DNA of 32,026 bases from Leptolyngbyaceae cyanobacterium SL_7_1 (GTDB lineage Bacteria > Cyanobacteriota > Cyanobacteriia > Elainellales > Elainellaceae): contig JAAUSV010000007.1 of the NCBI GenBank assembly GCA_012032525.1, forward strand, positions 1 to 32,026. The letters run 5' to 3'. Under the pieces are notes generated by a model. It searched no databases and was not told the DNA's origin. It saw only the letters and a program-made list of their open reading frames with translations. Positions within the stretch are counted from its first letter, which is position 1, and each line of letters begins with the position of its first letter. Position numbers and translations under genes: made by a program. Below, one piece after another: positions 1 to 11,247 of the stretch.

Positions 1-35
1 ACCGCGACCTTCCGCTCGAGATCCGGGAGGGCCAT
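1..35 (-). CDS. Possible start of a gene running off the left edge
   Basis: An ATG (reverse strand, 35-33) directly follows the sulfatase stop codon and opens a frame reading MALPDLERKVA to the window edge. The zero spacing to the sulfatase would fit an operon in the GC-rich source genome. Only eleven residues are visible, so no family can be assigned and it may be chance. Confidence 0.2.
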   Translation of the reverse strand, partial: MALPDLERKVA

Positions 36-1270
36 TCAGGCGCCCGCCTTCTGCGGCCGCAGGCTCATGAGGTGCTGGCGGATCCCGCCCAGGAAGACGT
101 CGTTGTAGGCGAGCTTGCGGGTCAGGTAGCTGTGCTGCTCCTTCGGGTCGAGGTAGAGGTTGAAGAGCTTCGCGTAGGTGTAGCGCTGGGTGACGCCCGT
201 GAAGCCGCCGGGGCCGGCGACGTCGGTGTCGTCGTCGCTGGTCGAGGCCAGCATGAACTTGTACTCGCCAGCGCGAACGGCGGAGAGCATGTTCAGCAGC
301 CAGTAGTAGACGAACTTCCGCGCGGATCGGCCTTCGGGCGCCAGCAGGAAGGCGCTCTGGTCCACGCCGTCGATGAAGCGGTCCGACGGCACCTTCTCGG
401 CGGCGCCGGCGAGCGAGAGCACGGTCGGGAGCAGGTCCGTGAAGCAGAAGAGTCCGTCGCTCTCACGGCCGGCCTCGATGGCGCCGGGCCAGGAGAAGAT
501 GCCGGGGACGCGCACGCCTCCTTCCCAGGTGGAGCCCTTGGCGCAGCGGAACGGGGCGTGAAGGCCGCGTCGGGCCAGTTCTCCATGTGGGGGCCGTTGT
601 CGGAGGAGACGAAGACCAGCGTGTTCTCGAGCTGTCCCGTCTCGCGGAGGGCGTCCACCAGGCGCCCCACGATGTCGTCGAGCTCGAGGATGGTGTCCTT
701 GTAGGGATGCTTCGCCGGCGACGCCCCGAGAAAGCGCTCGTGCGGATAGTTGTCGAAGTGGGCACCCCGGGTGCCGTGGTAGAGGAGCCGAGGGCTTCTG
801 CTCCCGGCCCATGCGCCGGATGAAGTCGACGGAGTGGGCGGCCCATTTCTCGTCGAGGAGCGAGAGCACCGGAATGGTCACCTCCTCCACGGGTTCGACG
901 TCGCCGCCGCGCGTGGCGTGCACGAAGCAGCGGTTGAACGGCATGTTCTTCACCCACTCGGTGCGCGCCGCCGAGTAGACGACCTCCGGGAAGAAGTGCG
1001 GGTCGCGCCACTCGCTGTACATGTCGCTCACCGAGAGGAAGCCGTAGAACTCGTCGAACCCGACGTTCTGGGGCTGGCTCTCGACGTTCTCGCCGAGATG
1101 CCACTTGCCGACGGCCTGCGTCGTGTAGCCGACCTCGTGGAGGCGCTCCGCCAGGGTGATCTCGCCGCGCAGCCCTCCGGCTTCGCCGTACATCGGGGCC
1201 GCTGGAGGCCGTGGCGGATGGGTAGCCGACCCGTGAGCAGCGACGCGCGGCTCGGCGTGCAGGAGTATCT
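36..1270 (-). CDS. Arylsulfatase, N-terminus missing and frameshifted
   Basis: This is a sulfatase of the alkaline-phosphatase superfamily, which hydrolyses sulfate esters with a formylglycine made from the Cys of CxPSR. The reverse strand reads SCTPSRASLLTGR at the very start (about 1270-1230), then GYTTQAVGKWHLG, which are the two classical sulfatase signatures. Later come FVSSDNGPHMENW (the metal-binding DNG region), KGSTWEGGVRVPGIFSWPG and a C-terminal domain ending SLRPQKAGA. The pieces lie in different frames: breaks near 1200, near 795 and near 557 must be bridged to join MYGEAGGLRGEITLAERL, DDIVGRLVDALRETGQLENTLVFVSSDNG and FRCAKGSTWEGG. The N-terminal strand with the first metal-binding aspartates is absent because the sequence switches to a tail gene just before CTPSR. 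Base composition is GC-rich with no CGATCG sites, unlike everything to the right. Family is certain; substrate and host are unknown, and a planctomycete- or proteobacteria-like source is only a guess. Confidence 0.85.
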
Positions 1271-1275
1271 CGCGC
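1262..1275. other. Junction between sulfatase and CIS tail gene (probable chimera)
   Basis: On the reverse strand the tail-protein frame reads AIDANGRIAHVRPWRRERFQPREI and the sulfatase frame reads YSCTPSRASLLTGR, and they meet within about 15 bases here. Both genes are interrupted mid-domain, and composition changes at the same place: HIP1-type CGATCG sites occur to the right but not to the left. This fits an assembly or library chimera better than a real insertion. Confidence 0.7.
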
Positions 1276-2991
1276 GGTTGAAACCGTTCGCGCCGCCACG
1301 GGCGGACGTGGGCGATCCGACCATTGGCATCGATCGCCAGCTCCACCAGCTCCACCTCCCCCGCTTGGCGATCGTAGGCTCCGTTGTGCTGGGGAATTGC
1401 CCGCATCCTCCAGTAGGGCTGCCAACCCAGGTGGGCAATCACCAGCAACACGGTTTGATTGGGGTAGCTACTGATGTTGACGCAGTGGCGAGTGTGGACT
1501 GAGATGGCTTGCCCCTGGCGATCGATGGCAACACCGGGCGCAATCATCAGATCGATTTCCCCTAGGCGGGCGATCGGCTGCAATCCCCGCAAAACTCCCG
1601 GACGCATCGGGGGGGGTGGAACGGGGGGGTCAACTACCCGAATGCCCTCGGCGGTGATGGCAACCCGTGCCACTGGCAGATTCACCCAGTCATAGCAGCG
1701 TTGCCACTTACGGGCATACTGGTTCCAGGTCTTCGCGGCGGCGGCAAGCTGCTCAACGGAGTGGACTTTCCAGGTGATCTGTCCGGGCACGGGTGGCTGC
1801 TCGCTGATGGCATCGGCACGTTCATAAGCCCCCGCCCCCACATCCCCGCTAAACCCCTCTACATAGGAAACGGTCACCCTTTGCGGCGGCTGCTCGGCAT
1901 GGAACTTTAAGCGTCCCCGCTCTGGGTCGATCGCTAGCGGAGCCTTCGATTGCCACTGGCTCAAATCCGCGATCTCAAAGGACTGGAGCTGATGATTGAC
2001 CCACACCTGCACGGGTAAATGGGCGCGATCGGTGGTCTGCATCACGGTTTTTAATAGCGCCGCTGTCAAAATCCCAGGAACATTTTCTTCCTGTGCCAGG
2101 GTGGTCAGGTCGGGCTCCGTCTGCGGCAGGTTGAACAGGGGACTGCGATCGAGTCCCAGGGGGTTGAACGTAAAGCAGTAGCCCTGGGGTTCAGGGTCTA
2201 GGGCATTCACCGCTCTGGGGGTGGCATTTTCAATTTGATAGGGCTGGAGTTGCCACAGGTAGAGCGCCACACTCGCCGGGTTGTAGCGCAGGCGATCGCC
2301 ACGATTAGGGCGAATCTGGGTGGTGTAGGCGGCGGCTTCAAACGGCGAAGCCAGCAGCGCCAGGGCAGGATTGGTGGGCAGTTCGATCTGCGATGCCAGT
2401 TCGGTAAGGCGCGGCGGGCGCAGCAGCATTGATTGGGCATGGGAGCGCCGATGGTTAAGGTTTTGGGTTGTCGCGAGAGTTGCAGGGATTCCACCGCCCT
2501 GGCTCCCCAGCCCGTGATATCCCGCGCCAACTGTTCTAGTACGGGCGTTGTGCCTTTGCGCTGGCGGTAAACAATGTGTTTGCCACATAGGCGCGGCGTT
2601 CTTGCCCAAACTGGCGCGGACTGGCAGCGTTTAAATCTCGCACAGCTAACAAGTCGCCAATATAGGGAACCACCCAGTCTTCGCAGGTTTCAATGAACCA
2701 GTTTTCGTACAGCGCCTCCATGTCGGCTTCGATCGATCGCAATTCGCCCTCGATGATGGCGAGGAGTGCCCGCAGTTGTTCGCCCTGCGCCCCATCCCGC
2801 AGACGATAGATGGCGGGCAGTAGGGCATACAGCCGTTCGGGACCATCGGGGGTGACAGGGACGATGGCGGGGGCTTGGGTGGGTTCCTGCGCCGGCGATG
2901 GCAGCGCCGGATACTGTCCATTGGGCGAAGTCCCGTGTAGTGCCCTGCCAGATTGCCCATTTTCACTTAGCCCAGACTGATTCAACATCAT
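1270..2991 (-). CDS. CIS baseplate/tail protein, P2 gpI-like N-terminus, C-terminus lost
   Basis: The N-terminal part (PERLYALLPAIYRLRDGAQGEQLRALLAIIEGELRSIEADMEALYENWFIETCEDWVVPYIGDLL) has the look of the phage P2 tail protein I family found at the end of eCIS baseplate operons. It starts at ATG 2991, overlapping the stop of the upstream wedge gene as ATGA, so the two are probably translationally coupled. Two one-base losses must be bridged: near 2570 (VANTL into YRQRKGTTPVLEQLARDITGWGARAVE) and near 2480 (into LATTQNLNHRRSHAQSMLLRPPRLTELA). Downstream is a long variable part with VSYVEGFSGDVGAGAYERAD, a motif style I associate with cyanobacterial CIS tail proteins. The gene has no natural end: at ~1270 it runs into sulfatase sequence, so its C-terminus and any later operon genes are missing. 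It likely links baseplate to fibre, by family analogy. Confidence 0.75.
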
Positions 2992-5900
2992 AGGGTTGCC
3001 TCCACACGCAGACGAATTCCAGCCGGATTGATCACCAACAACTGGGCGGGCAGGATATCTCCTGTCGTTGGTTGCCAGCGAGCAGTCAATGCCGTCACCG
3101 ATTGCTCTAATCGCCGAGTTCGATCGCGGCGATGCAGCGCATCTAAATCAACCGCAATCATGCCCTCGACGGCTTGCAGGGTGGCGATCGCCTCAGACGC
3201 GGTTACTCCCTGCCCAAACTGGCGCTGGTCAAATACAAAACGCTGCAAGAGAGCCGCTTTTGCCTGCGCCATCACCCGATCGCTGAGGTAGCGCGGATCG
3301 ACTAGCAGCTTGGCTTCCAGGTTAAAGGCGATCGATTCGTAGGAGGAGACCCGCACCTGCTGCACCGGGTCTCGTGCCCCATCGATCGCCCCAATTAAAT
3401 GACTGTAGAGCGGCGTATCGGCTAGCACGGGTCGTCCGCCGATCGCAGCAACGGTGATGTGAACCAGTTGGGTTTCCCCCGCCCGCAGCAGCTCCGCCTG
3501 GGCTTTACCAATCCCTGCAAAGGCACGGGCAAAGTCTTCGTAGTCCTGCAATGACACAATCCGATCGAGGGTACGGACTGTCAACGGGGCACTGGTGCGG
3601 GCTTCCGCCATCGTCTCTGGATCGGCGGCACCCGTGGCAGGCAGGGGATTGGTTACTTGGGCAATCCCCAGGGGTCGGGTTTTGAGCAGGCTGAGGCGAT
3701 CGGCTGCCACCAGTCCCGCCAAGCCAATGCCGCTGCGATAGGTGGCGCTGACATTCTCTAGACCTGTCGGCAATCGGGCACCGCTCACGCCATCGCCCAG
3801 GGTGATCGTTACCGATCGATCGTCGGCAATGCGGGTGATGTAGACCTGATCCTGGGGCGATCGCTGGTACAAGGACGGCACCTCCCGCCACAACACTTGA
3901 TTGACCCGCACCTGAAGCGTAGTGGCTGCCCCACTGGGGGTGGTGGCTGCCACATAGGTCAACGGTGGCTTTTGCAGGGAAAAGGTTTGGTGCGTCAGCG
4001 TACTATCGCCATTGCCCAGGATTTCCTCCAGGGTTTCACCCTGGGTCGCCGCCACCACATTGGCGTAGATCGTCACTGTCTGCGGATCGTAGCTGTTGCG
4101 GATCGGGTCGGTAAGGGTAAGCAGCGGCTCTTGCTGACTGGGCGGGCGGCGATCGCATGGGGTTCGCTGACTGGGGCATCGTCTGCCGCCGCAGGCTGCA
4201 ACCGCACATCGGTTGGGGTGGCAGTAAAGACCACACCGAGGAAATCGTCGCGATCGCTGAGTAACCACTGTTGTTCGGCGATGGGGTCACTCGTCTCCCG
4301 CCCTTTGACGGGCAACGGGGTGGGGGGAGCCATCACCTGCAAGCGATCGCCCGATCGAATCGGCACGGTGTAGAGGGTGTCGGGGGAAATCAAAATCCCC
4401 ATCCCAGCGGCAAATAGGGTTTGGTTGACGAAGGCGATCGAGCGAAACTCGGTGTTGACTTTGCCAGCGGGGTTGACCTGGGGATCGAGACTGGTCAATC
4501 CGGCATTGATCGGCGTCCACAGATTGCCGCTGTCGATCGAGCGAAAGATGCCCCCACTTGCCGTTCCGGCATACAGCGTCCCATCCGGGGCAACGGTGAG
4601 ACACCGCACATCCAAATCCGCCGGGTTGTTGGCGACGGGTTGCCAAATCGGACGCTGCCCCCCATCGGGCTTGAGGCGGAAAATGCCGCTGCCGGGAGTT
4701 CCAGCCCACACCCGCGTGATTTCAAAGGGGCTAGACGGCTGGGAATTGGCTGAAAAGTCAGACTCCACTGTCAAGCGCACATCCGACAGAATTTGCCGTA
4801 CTCGGCGGGTTTCGTGGTTAATGGTGATCAAATCCCCGATCGCCAGCTCCGTGGTGAAGCGTGTGCCAGTGGCGGTGTCCGTGCCGCCAACCACGGTTGT
4901 GCCGTTGGTGCTGACCCTGCCAATGCCCAGTTGCCGATCGCTCACCAAACTGGTGACATTGGGGGTGTCCGCTAAGCCAGCCTCCAGGGCTTGCCAGGTG
5001 ATGGCACGATCGCCGACTACCCCCCGAAAAACGCCATCGCCCAGGGTTGCCGCAAAAATATCCCCCGCCACCCAAACCAGCGTTTGCACATCAACGGTTG
5101 CCAGCCCAGTCTGACTCCAACTGAGTTGCTCCCCCTCTTGCACTAGCAGCAAAACGCCCCCATTAATCGTCCCTGCCAACATCAATCCAGTGCGACTGCC
5201 CAGGGTGAGCTGCACTGGCAGCAGGGCGCGAACATCCGGGTAAGCTAGATTGCCGTTGACGGGTTGCCACTGCACTGGCTGGTCGGGGTGGGCGATGGGA
5301 TTGGTTTGAAACACCCCGATCGGGTTCCCACAAACAGTTGATAGCTATGCTGTTTGTCTTTGTCAGGGTCGATCGCACCGCGATCGCCTGAATCGTCAGC
5401 GAGGGTAATCCTTGATTAATCCCTTCCCAGGTTTCCCCATTGTCGATCGAGCGAAATACGCCACCCCCCATCGTGCCAACCACCAGCGTATTACTGCCAA
5501 AGACGGCGCTAGTCAGTGCAACATCGGCGTCTAAAAAGAGTAAATTGTCTGAAACAAGCTGCTCAATGCGGTAGGTTAGACCATCGATCGTGATCGCTTG
5601 CCCCGGTTGCAATGTGGTTGTAAAAGCGGTGCCCATCCCTCGAATAGCGGTGCGATCGTTGTTAATTGTTCCTGTTCCCTGGGCTTCGTAGGTAAAGGCG
5701 GTGCCCGGTGGTAGGGTTGGATCAAAGGCTGACTCCAGGGTGAGTGCCGTGTCGGAATCGATCGCGGTGATTAGGCGGGTTTGCTCCCCGACAACGATCG
5801 TCACCCCCGGCTTTAATTCCTGTTTAAATTGACTCATATGACCACTGACACGGGTGTCTTTACTGGCGATCGAGCCACTGCCATTGCCGCTATAGGTAAA

Positions 5901-8749
5901 GTTTGTTGGACTCTCTAGCACTGCGTCAAAGGGGGCGTTAACGGTCAATGAGGTGTCGGAATAAATGGCGGCGATCGGGCGATCGGAGCCGCCAACGGTC
6001 AGGGTCATGCCCACGCGCAGTTCCTCGGTAAACCGGGTGCCGTTTCCCCGCAGGGCGGTGGCATCACTGCTCAGCGTGCCTGCTTCTGGGCTGGTGTGGG
6101 CAGTTAGGGCGGTGACACTCGTATTGGTTACGCCGTCATTGCGGCGTTGCCAGGGAATGGTCGAGTCGCTCACCTGCGGAATTTGCTGGACAATTCCCCC
6201 CACATTCAGCAATTCGGCGCGAATCCGTTTGCCGCTGACAATCACCGGATGTTGCGCTTGCAACCCAGCGACGTACTGACTGAGCAATACCTGATTCTGC
6301 CAAATTGGATCAAAGAAAATGTTGGCTTGCTGGAGGGCTACCGTCAGCGGTTCATCCATCAGCGGCAGGGCTTGACTCTGCACCAGCCCGATCGACTCTC
6401 GTAGGTTAAACCGCTGGGGTTCGGCGATCGCCGTGTCGGTGAAGAGGCGAGAGATTTTGCTGTCTAGGGTAAAGGCTTGGCGCTGCACCTCCGCGATCGA
6501 TTGAATGGTACAAAGCTGGTGATGGTGGCGATCGCCCGATTGCAGCAGTAGCCAACTGCCCTCCAGCAAGGTGGGATAGGGGGCACTCAGATCAATTTGC
6601 CAGCCTTCCCCAGGGGATGGGCTGGGCAGATGGAAGGCTGCCCAGCCTTCCTCACCAACGGCTTCAAAGCCAGTAAACTTTGCCCCCGCAAACAAAAATA
6701 TGGAACTAGCCGCCCCCGATTTGGCACAGGCAACCACGGCGGTGAGGTCAGGGTTGGCGGAAGCCGCACTCCACAAATCCCAGCGATCGCCCTGATTGTC
6801 AGACCGAAACACCCCGCCTTCAGTCAGGGCAAACAGAGTTCCGTTGGCATTGATGGCGATCGACCAGACCTGCCTATCCGTCAACCCAGTCGTGACTGCT
6901 GCCCAATCCCCGCCGCTGCGCGATCGCCAGACACCATCACTGGCAGCTACAAAGGCATCATTGCCAAAGGCAACCAGCGATCGAATGCGATCGACGTTCG
7001 TTGGATTTTTCAACGTCCAGGCTTTACTTTCGCCGGGGGATTGATGAATGCCATCCTCTGTTCGAGCAAACACAAACCCTGGACACACAACCAGCGATCG
7101 AATTGCTTTTTCGCCTAGATTATCTGTATTGCTCCAGTCCTTTCCCTGATTAGTGGAACGGTAAATTCCGATATCCGTTCCGGCTAAAAGAAAGTCACCC
7201 GCCGCATCGGTTAGCACAATCGGAGGTTGGTCTGGCGAACTGCCCGGTCGAAATGCGGTAAACACAGTCCCACCAGGGAGATTAATTTCTGCGCCGTCTG
7301 CATCCGGGGGGGGTGGATTGCGGAAAGCGGCGTTGATGGTGACTTCAGTTGGGCTAGTGATGGCGCTGATCGATCGCGCTTGATGGCGCACCCACAGCAC
7401 GTCACCAATCTGTAAATTCAGCGGAATAGTCCGCTCGCCGCTGGTAATTCTCACGGTCGTGCCATCACTCGACAGGGTGGGTGAGTCAAACGTAAACCGA
7501 TAGAGGGCGATCGTCCGCACCACCGTATTGGGAATCCCCGTATTCTTGGGTTTGGATGTTTGTACACCTGCGGCTGATGTTGTTTCCACCGTGATCGACC
7601 CAATGCCGATCGGCGACCAGGTTTCCCCATCATCGGTTGAATGAAACACGCCGCCACCCGGAGTCCCAACCCAGAGATGATCGGCGGCAAAAATCGTTTG
7701 AATGGCAAAATTTGTCAGTCCCGTATTGGCTAACCCCCAGGTGTTGCCATTGTCTTTTGAGCGAAATATGCCACTCGGTGTTCCCGCTAAGAGAGTGCCG
7801 CTGGCAGTCACAGCCAAACAGCGAACGTCAAACGTCAATAGACCCGTGTTGACGGATTCCCAGCGCCGTTCTGGCGCTTCCGCCAGTCGATAGACGCCGC
7901 CTTTGATTTTGCTGCCCGTCGCCAATTTGATGGCATCGGCAACCGATTCCCAGCGCGGCGCATTAAAGCCAAATAAATTTGCCCGTTGGCGGAAGGTGAT
8001 GGCGATCGGCTGGCGCGGCGGCAGGGCGAGGGTCTGGGGTTGCCAGCCAATCAGCGTGTAGCCATGGGCGGGATTTGGCTCCACCCGATCGATCGTCAGC
8101 AGATAGTAGGGCTTGCTGGCGTCCTCCCCATCCATCAATAGCAGCGGGTCTCCCGGCTGCAATCCCGTATTGGTGCCTTGCAGAAACAATTGCTGGGTGG
8201 TGGGGGTGATTTTTAGCGGGCGGGCGGGGCGCGGTTTCAGGGCATTCCATTCGACCTGCGCGATGAACTCCGTACTGGTTTCAAAGGTCTGGGGCACCTC
8301 GTCTTGTTCTGGAATGCTGAGGATCTGGGTGCCTTGGGCGATCGCCGCTGTCTTGGGCGCATCCGGCGCATCTTCCACCGTAAATGCCAATAGGGTACTT
8401 GCTGCCACGCCGGGGTGCAGTTCGTAGCCAATCATCCGCGCTAGTTCCAGCACCGATCGCCGCTCGGTTGCGGTCATCAGATAGCCCTCATTGATGATCC
8501 GCTCTTGATAAAACGTCAGCACATCGGCAACAACGGCGCAGGCATCGAGTAGGGCGATCGCCGGATCATCGTTGGTGCGCGTATTCAGCTTGCGCAACGA
8601 AATTCCCTGGGGAAAATCGGCGGTGACAATGGCACAGGTGAGGCGATCGAGCAGGCGATCGCGAACGCTGGTGTAGTCGCCAATCCGGTAGCGCAACGCG
8701 GATAAGCCGGGGCGATTGTGGGGGCGGGGGGGCGATCGGGACAGGTCAT
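2988..8749 (-). CDS. Giant CIS baseplate wedge protein (Afp12-like) with Asp-box repeat insertions
   Basis: About 1,920 residues once frame breaks are bridged. The start is ATG 8749, overlapping the upstream stop (ATGA). Adding one C to a C7 run near 8725 gives MTCPDRPPRPHNRPGLSALRYRIGDYTSVRDRLLDRL, a typical start for 'putative baseplate assembly protein'. Other breaks are near 5365, 5315 and 4141. Core pieces: residues ~1-280; ~715-885 (WQIDLSAPYPTLLEGSWLLLQSGD...VSGKRIRAELL); ~1455-1920 (DRDDFLGVVFTATPTDVRL, then EVPSLYQRSPQDQVYITRI, TITLGDGVSGARLPTG, TRPLGIAQVTNPLPATGAADPE and a baseplate-J C-terminus). Between them lie two blocks of Asp-box repeats (IFRSKDNGNTWG, VFHSTDDGETWS, IYRSTNQGKDWS, VFRSDNQGDRWD, VFRSIDNGETWE, IFRSIDSGNLWT) and a second repeat type (GTRFTEELRVGMTLTVGG...IYSDTSLTVNAPFD). 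The core should form part of the baseplate wedge. The role of the insertions (adhesion, anchoring or bulk) is inference. Confidence 0.88.
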
Positions 8750-11247
8750 ACGCCGCCCTCCATGAATAATTCCAATTGACCCTGACCGGGCTGATCGCGG
8801 TTTAGTCGGGCAATTTCTAAGCGCTCAAAGCCGATCTGTCCGGCGTCTAATTCTCCCGCCGAGGGGACGCCCCAGCGTTGAAACCGCACCGGGCTGACCG
8901 ATCGCACCCCAGCCACCTGCATCACGCTGGCAACCACCTGGCTGAGGTATACGGGCTGTCCAAAGGTAAAATTGTCGGGATGGAAAAAGCCCAAGCGTCC
9001 GGCATCCAACACCCGATCGCTCAACCCCTCTAGCAACGCCTGCTTCACCTGCGTCTGGAAATACTCTGGCGCCACCGCCACCCGCAACGCCACATCCAGC
9101 GGCACAAAGCGGGGGCTTTCGATTTTCACATCCTGCCCCGCCAGTCGATAGGGTTCTAAAAACTGCTCGATCGATCGCTGAAAGGCTGGGTCAACGGCTA
9201 ATCCCCCCTGGCGATCGACCGTAATAAAAATCGTGTACCAGCTTCCCGTCCATTGCCGTGTCGCCAGTGCCTTGGAAACGCCGGGAAACCGCTGGACAAT
9301 TTCGCCGTAGTCCGCCTCGGTGACTGCCCGTTGCAGCGTGCGAAAGGCTTGGGGGGCATACAGGCGCACCTGTTCGATCGGCTCCGGGTTGATGCCACCC
9401 TGGGCGGCGATCGGGTTGCGGATGGGGCGATCGCGGTCCTCCAGTTCTAATCCCAAGGTCTCTGGCAGGAAAATATGGGCGATGGCATCGGCACCGATAT
9501 TTCCAGCCGTGCCATTGCCGACGCGGTAGGTGGGCGTCAGGGTGGCATCGGCTTGGGGTGCCCTGCCGAGTTGTCCATCGCCAAACCGCAGATAGGCGCG
9601 ACCGTCATCCTCCGTCTCCACCACAAACTCACGGGCAGTGCGATCGCTGTTGAGCAGATCACGCTGGGGATACCAGGTGTTGGTCTTTTGGGTAGAGGGG
9701 TCGTGCTCGGTCAGCCCGATCGCTGGCACAACGTCCGTCAGTTCCCAATATAGGGCGGCGGTGGCTGAGTCCTCCGGGTCAAACGGCGGTCGATTGCCCC
9801 AGCGTTGTCGCCAATTTTCCCCAAAGGTTTGCGCCAATAGTGAGTTTGTCGGATTTTGCAGCCGCACTCGTCCCTGCTGGGTCAACGGCTCCTGCCTCAA
9901 CCGCGCTCGGCTCTGGGGAATAATCCAATCCAACTGGGGTTCCTCGGCGGTGGCACCATCGATCGTGTAGCCGTGATCCGCCAAAACCACATTTCCCCGT
10001 GCCACTGTGATGTCCGTCACCGGGCGATCGTCTACCAATTGCGACAGCGTCAGGGCAAAGGGCAGGGCGTCTGCCTGTGCCCACTCGATTGTCACCAGAT
10101 TTAGATCCTCTAGGGCATCATAGGTAGGCTCAATTTTTGTCAGTCGCACCCCATGGCGATGGGACGGATCGGCATCGGCGGGTTCGCCAGTTCTGGCATC
10201 CTTCACCTCTTCCAATAGCAACACCCTGCCTGGGTGCAAGCAGCTTAAAAGTTGCTGGGTGGGATCGATCAATGTGGCTGAGGTTGCCCCCACCGCCAAG
10301 GTGCAGGTGGGATCGCTCCACGTGTAAAACCTCAAGGTATTGCAGGCAGGGTGCAGTTTTATGGCTGCGATCGCCTCAAACACCACCGCCCCCCTGGTTT
10401 AATGCCCGCTCGAAATTTGGCGCGGACAGCAGCGTCGGCAGTCCGGCAATCCGGGTCAAAAACCGAATGGGCTGGCTCTGGGGGGCAGGCAGGCGATCGA
10501 CTGCTTGACCTCCAGCGTTACCCAGGTGCGAGCATTGCACCCATCGTGGATGGCATAGTGGAGCAGGCGGGCATGGCGGCGGACTGAGACCCGCTTACGG
10601 GCAGTCCCCAGATAGGCTTCGGTGGCGATGGCATCCTGAAAATAGCTGAGGGAATCGGCGGTGTAGGACACCAGTTCCACCAGCGCCATCCCCAGATCGG
10701 CGGGGCTGCGCTCCTTCCACAGGGGCATCGTCACGGCTAACCGATCGAGCATCAGTTGCCGGAAGCTGGCATAATCCTTTGCCAGATAGTCGATCACCGG
10801 GACAGGCGGCGGTTGCTCCCGTGGCTCAGCCGCCGCCTGACAATCAAACTCGCTGATCGACGGCACCTCCAGCCGAAATTCAATCTGCGAAAGCTGGGAA
10901 TCAAACCCGGCAGGTAGGGCGTCACTGCCCAGGGCTTCCACCAATTTCAGCCTGTAGGGCGATCGATCGGGGGGTGGCGTAATCCCGATGGTCAGCCGTT
11001 TACCCAAGGCGCTGACGGACTCGATCGCCACCTCCAGCCGCTGCGCCCCATCCAGCCGCTCAATCCGCAAATTGTCTAGTCTGAGATTGGCGATCGGGTG
11101 GAGAAATGTCACAAAAATAGTGGTGCGATCGGGGGCAACTTCTAAATAATCAATCCCATTGAGGATCGGTAGCCCATCGACGTCACGGCGTTTGCGGACT
11201 TCGGTGCGGCGGCGTTCATTTTTGCAGCGATATTGGGTGCTAACCAT
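8746..11247 (-). CDS. CIS baseplate wedge protein, baseplate-J/gp6-like (Afp11-like)
   Basis: About 833 residues after joining two ORFs. The N-terminal ORF carries VIDYLAKDYASFRQLMLDRLAVTMPLWKERSPADLGMALVELVSYTADSLSYFQDAIATEAYLGTARKRVSVRRHARLLHYAIHDGCNA, the hallmark start of 'putative baseplate assembly protein'. The C-terminal ORF carries FVVETEDDGRAYLRFGDGQLGRAP, YRVGNGTAGNIGADAI, RTLQRAVTEADYGEIVQRFPGVSKALATRQWTGSWYTIFITVDRQGG and a baseplate-J tail. Two compensating indels explain the break: a missing G near 10487 (giving KAVDRLPAPQSQPIRFLTRIAGLP) and an extra G in a G6 run near 10387 (giving NQGAVVFEAIAAIK). I place the start at ATG 11247, which overlaps the gp25 gene stop by 8 bases; the ORF-track start at 11328 lies inside gp25. 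It builds the wedge around the hub with gp25 and the next protein. Confidence 0.9.

Noticed and set aside
72-704. Plus-strand ORF of 210 aa (and 834-1502) over the sulfatase
   Set aside because: It is a shadow of the GC-rich minus-strand sulfatase: it is rich in Ala/Val/Gly/Glu, shows no domain, and the opposite strand carries unmistakable sulfatase signatures.
463-1425. 320-aa minus-strand ORF in the sulfatase region
   Set aside because: It is an Arg/Ser/Ala-rich out-of-frame translation of the sulfatase.
36-2609. ORF-track entry of 857 aa read as one fused tail-sulfatase protein
   Set aside because: The open frame crosses the chimeric join. The C-terminal half is sulfatase only in pieces, and the CTPSR motif is in another frame, so there is no real fusion protein.
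8746-11247. Programmed frameshifting as explanation for the split baseplate and kinase ORFs
   Set aside because: There are far too many sites, in unrelated genes, in both directions and at varied homopolymers without a conserved slippery heptamer; sequencing error is the simpler explanation.
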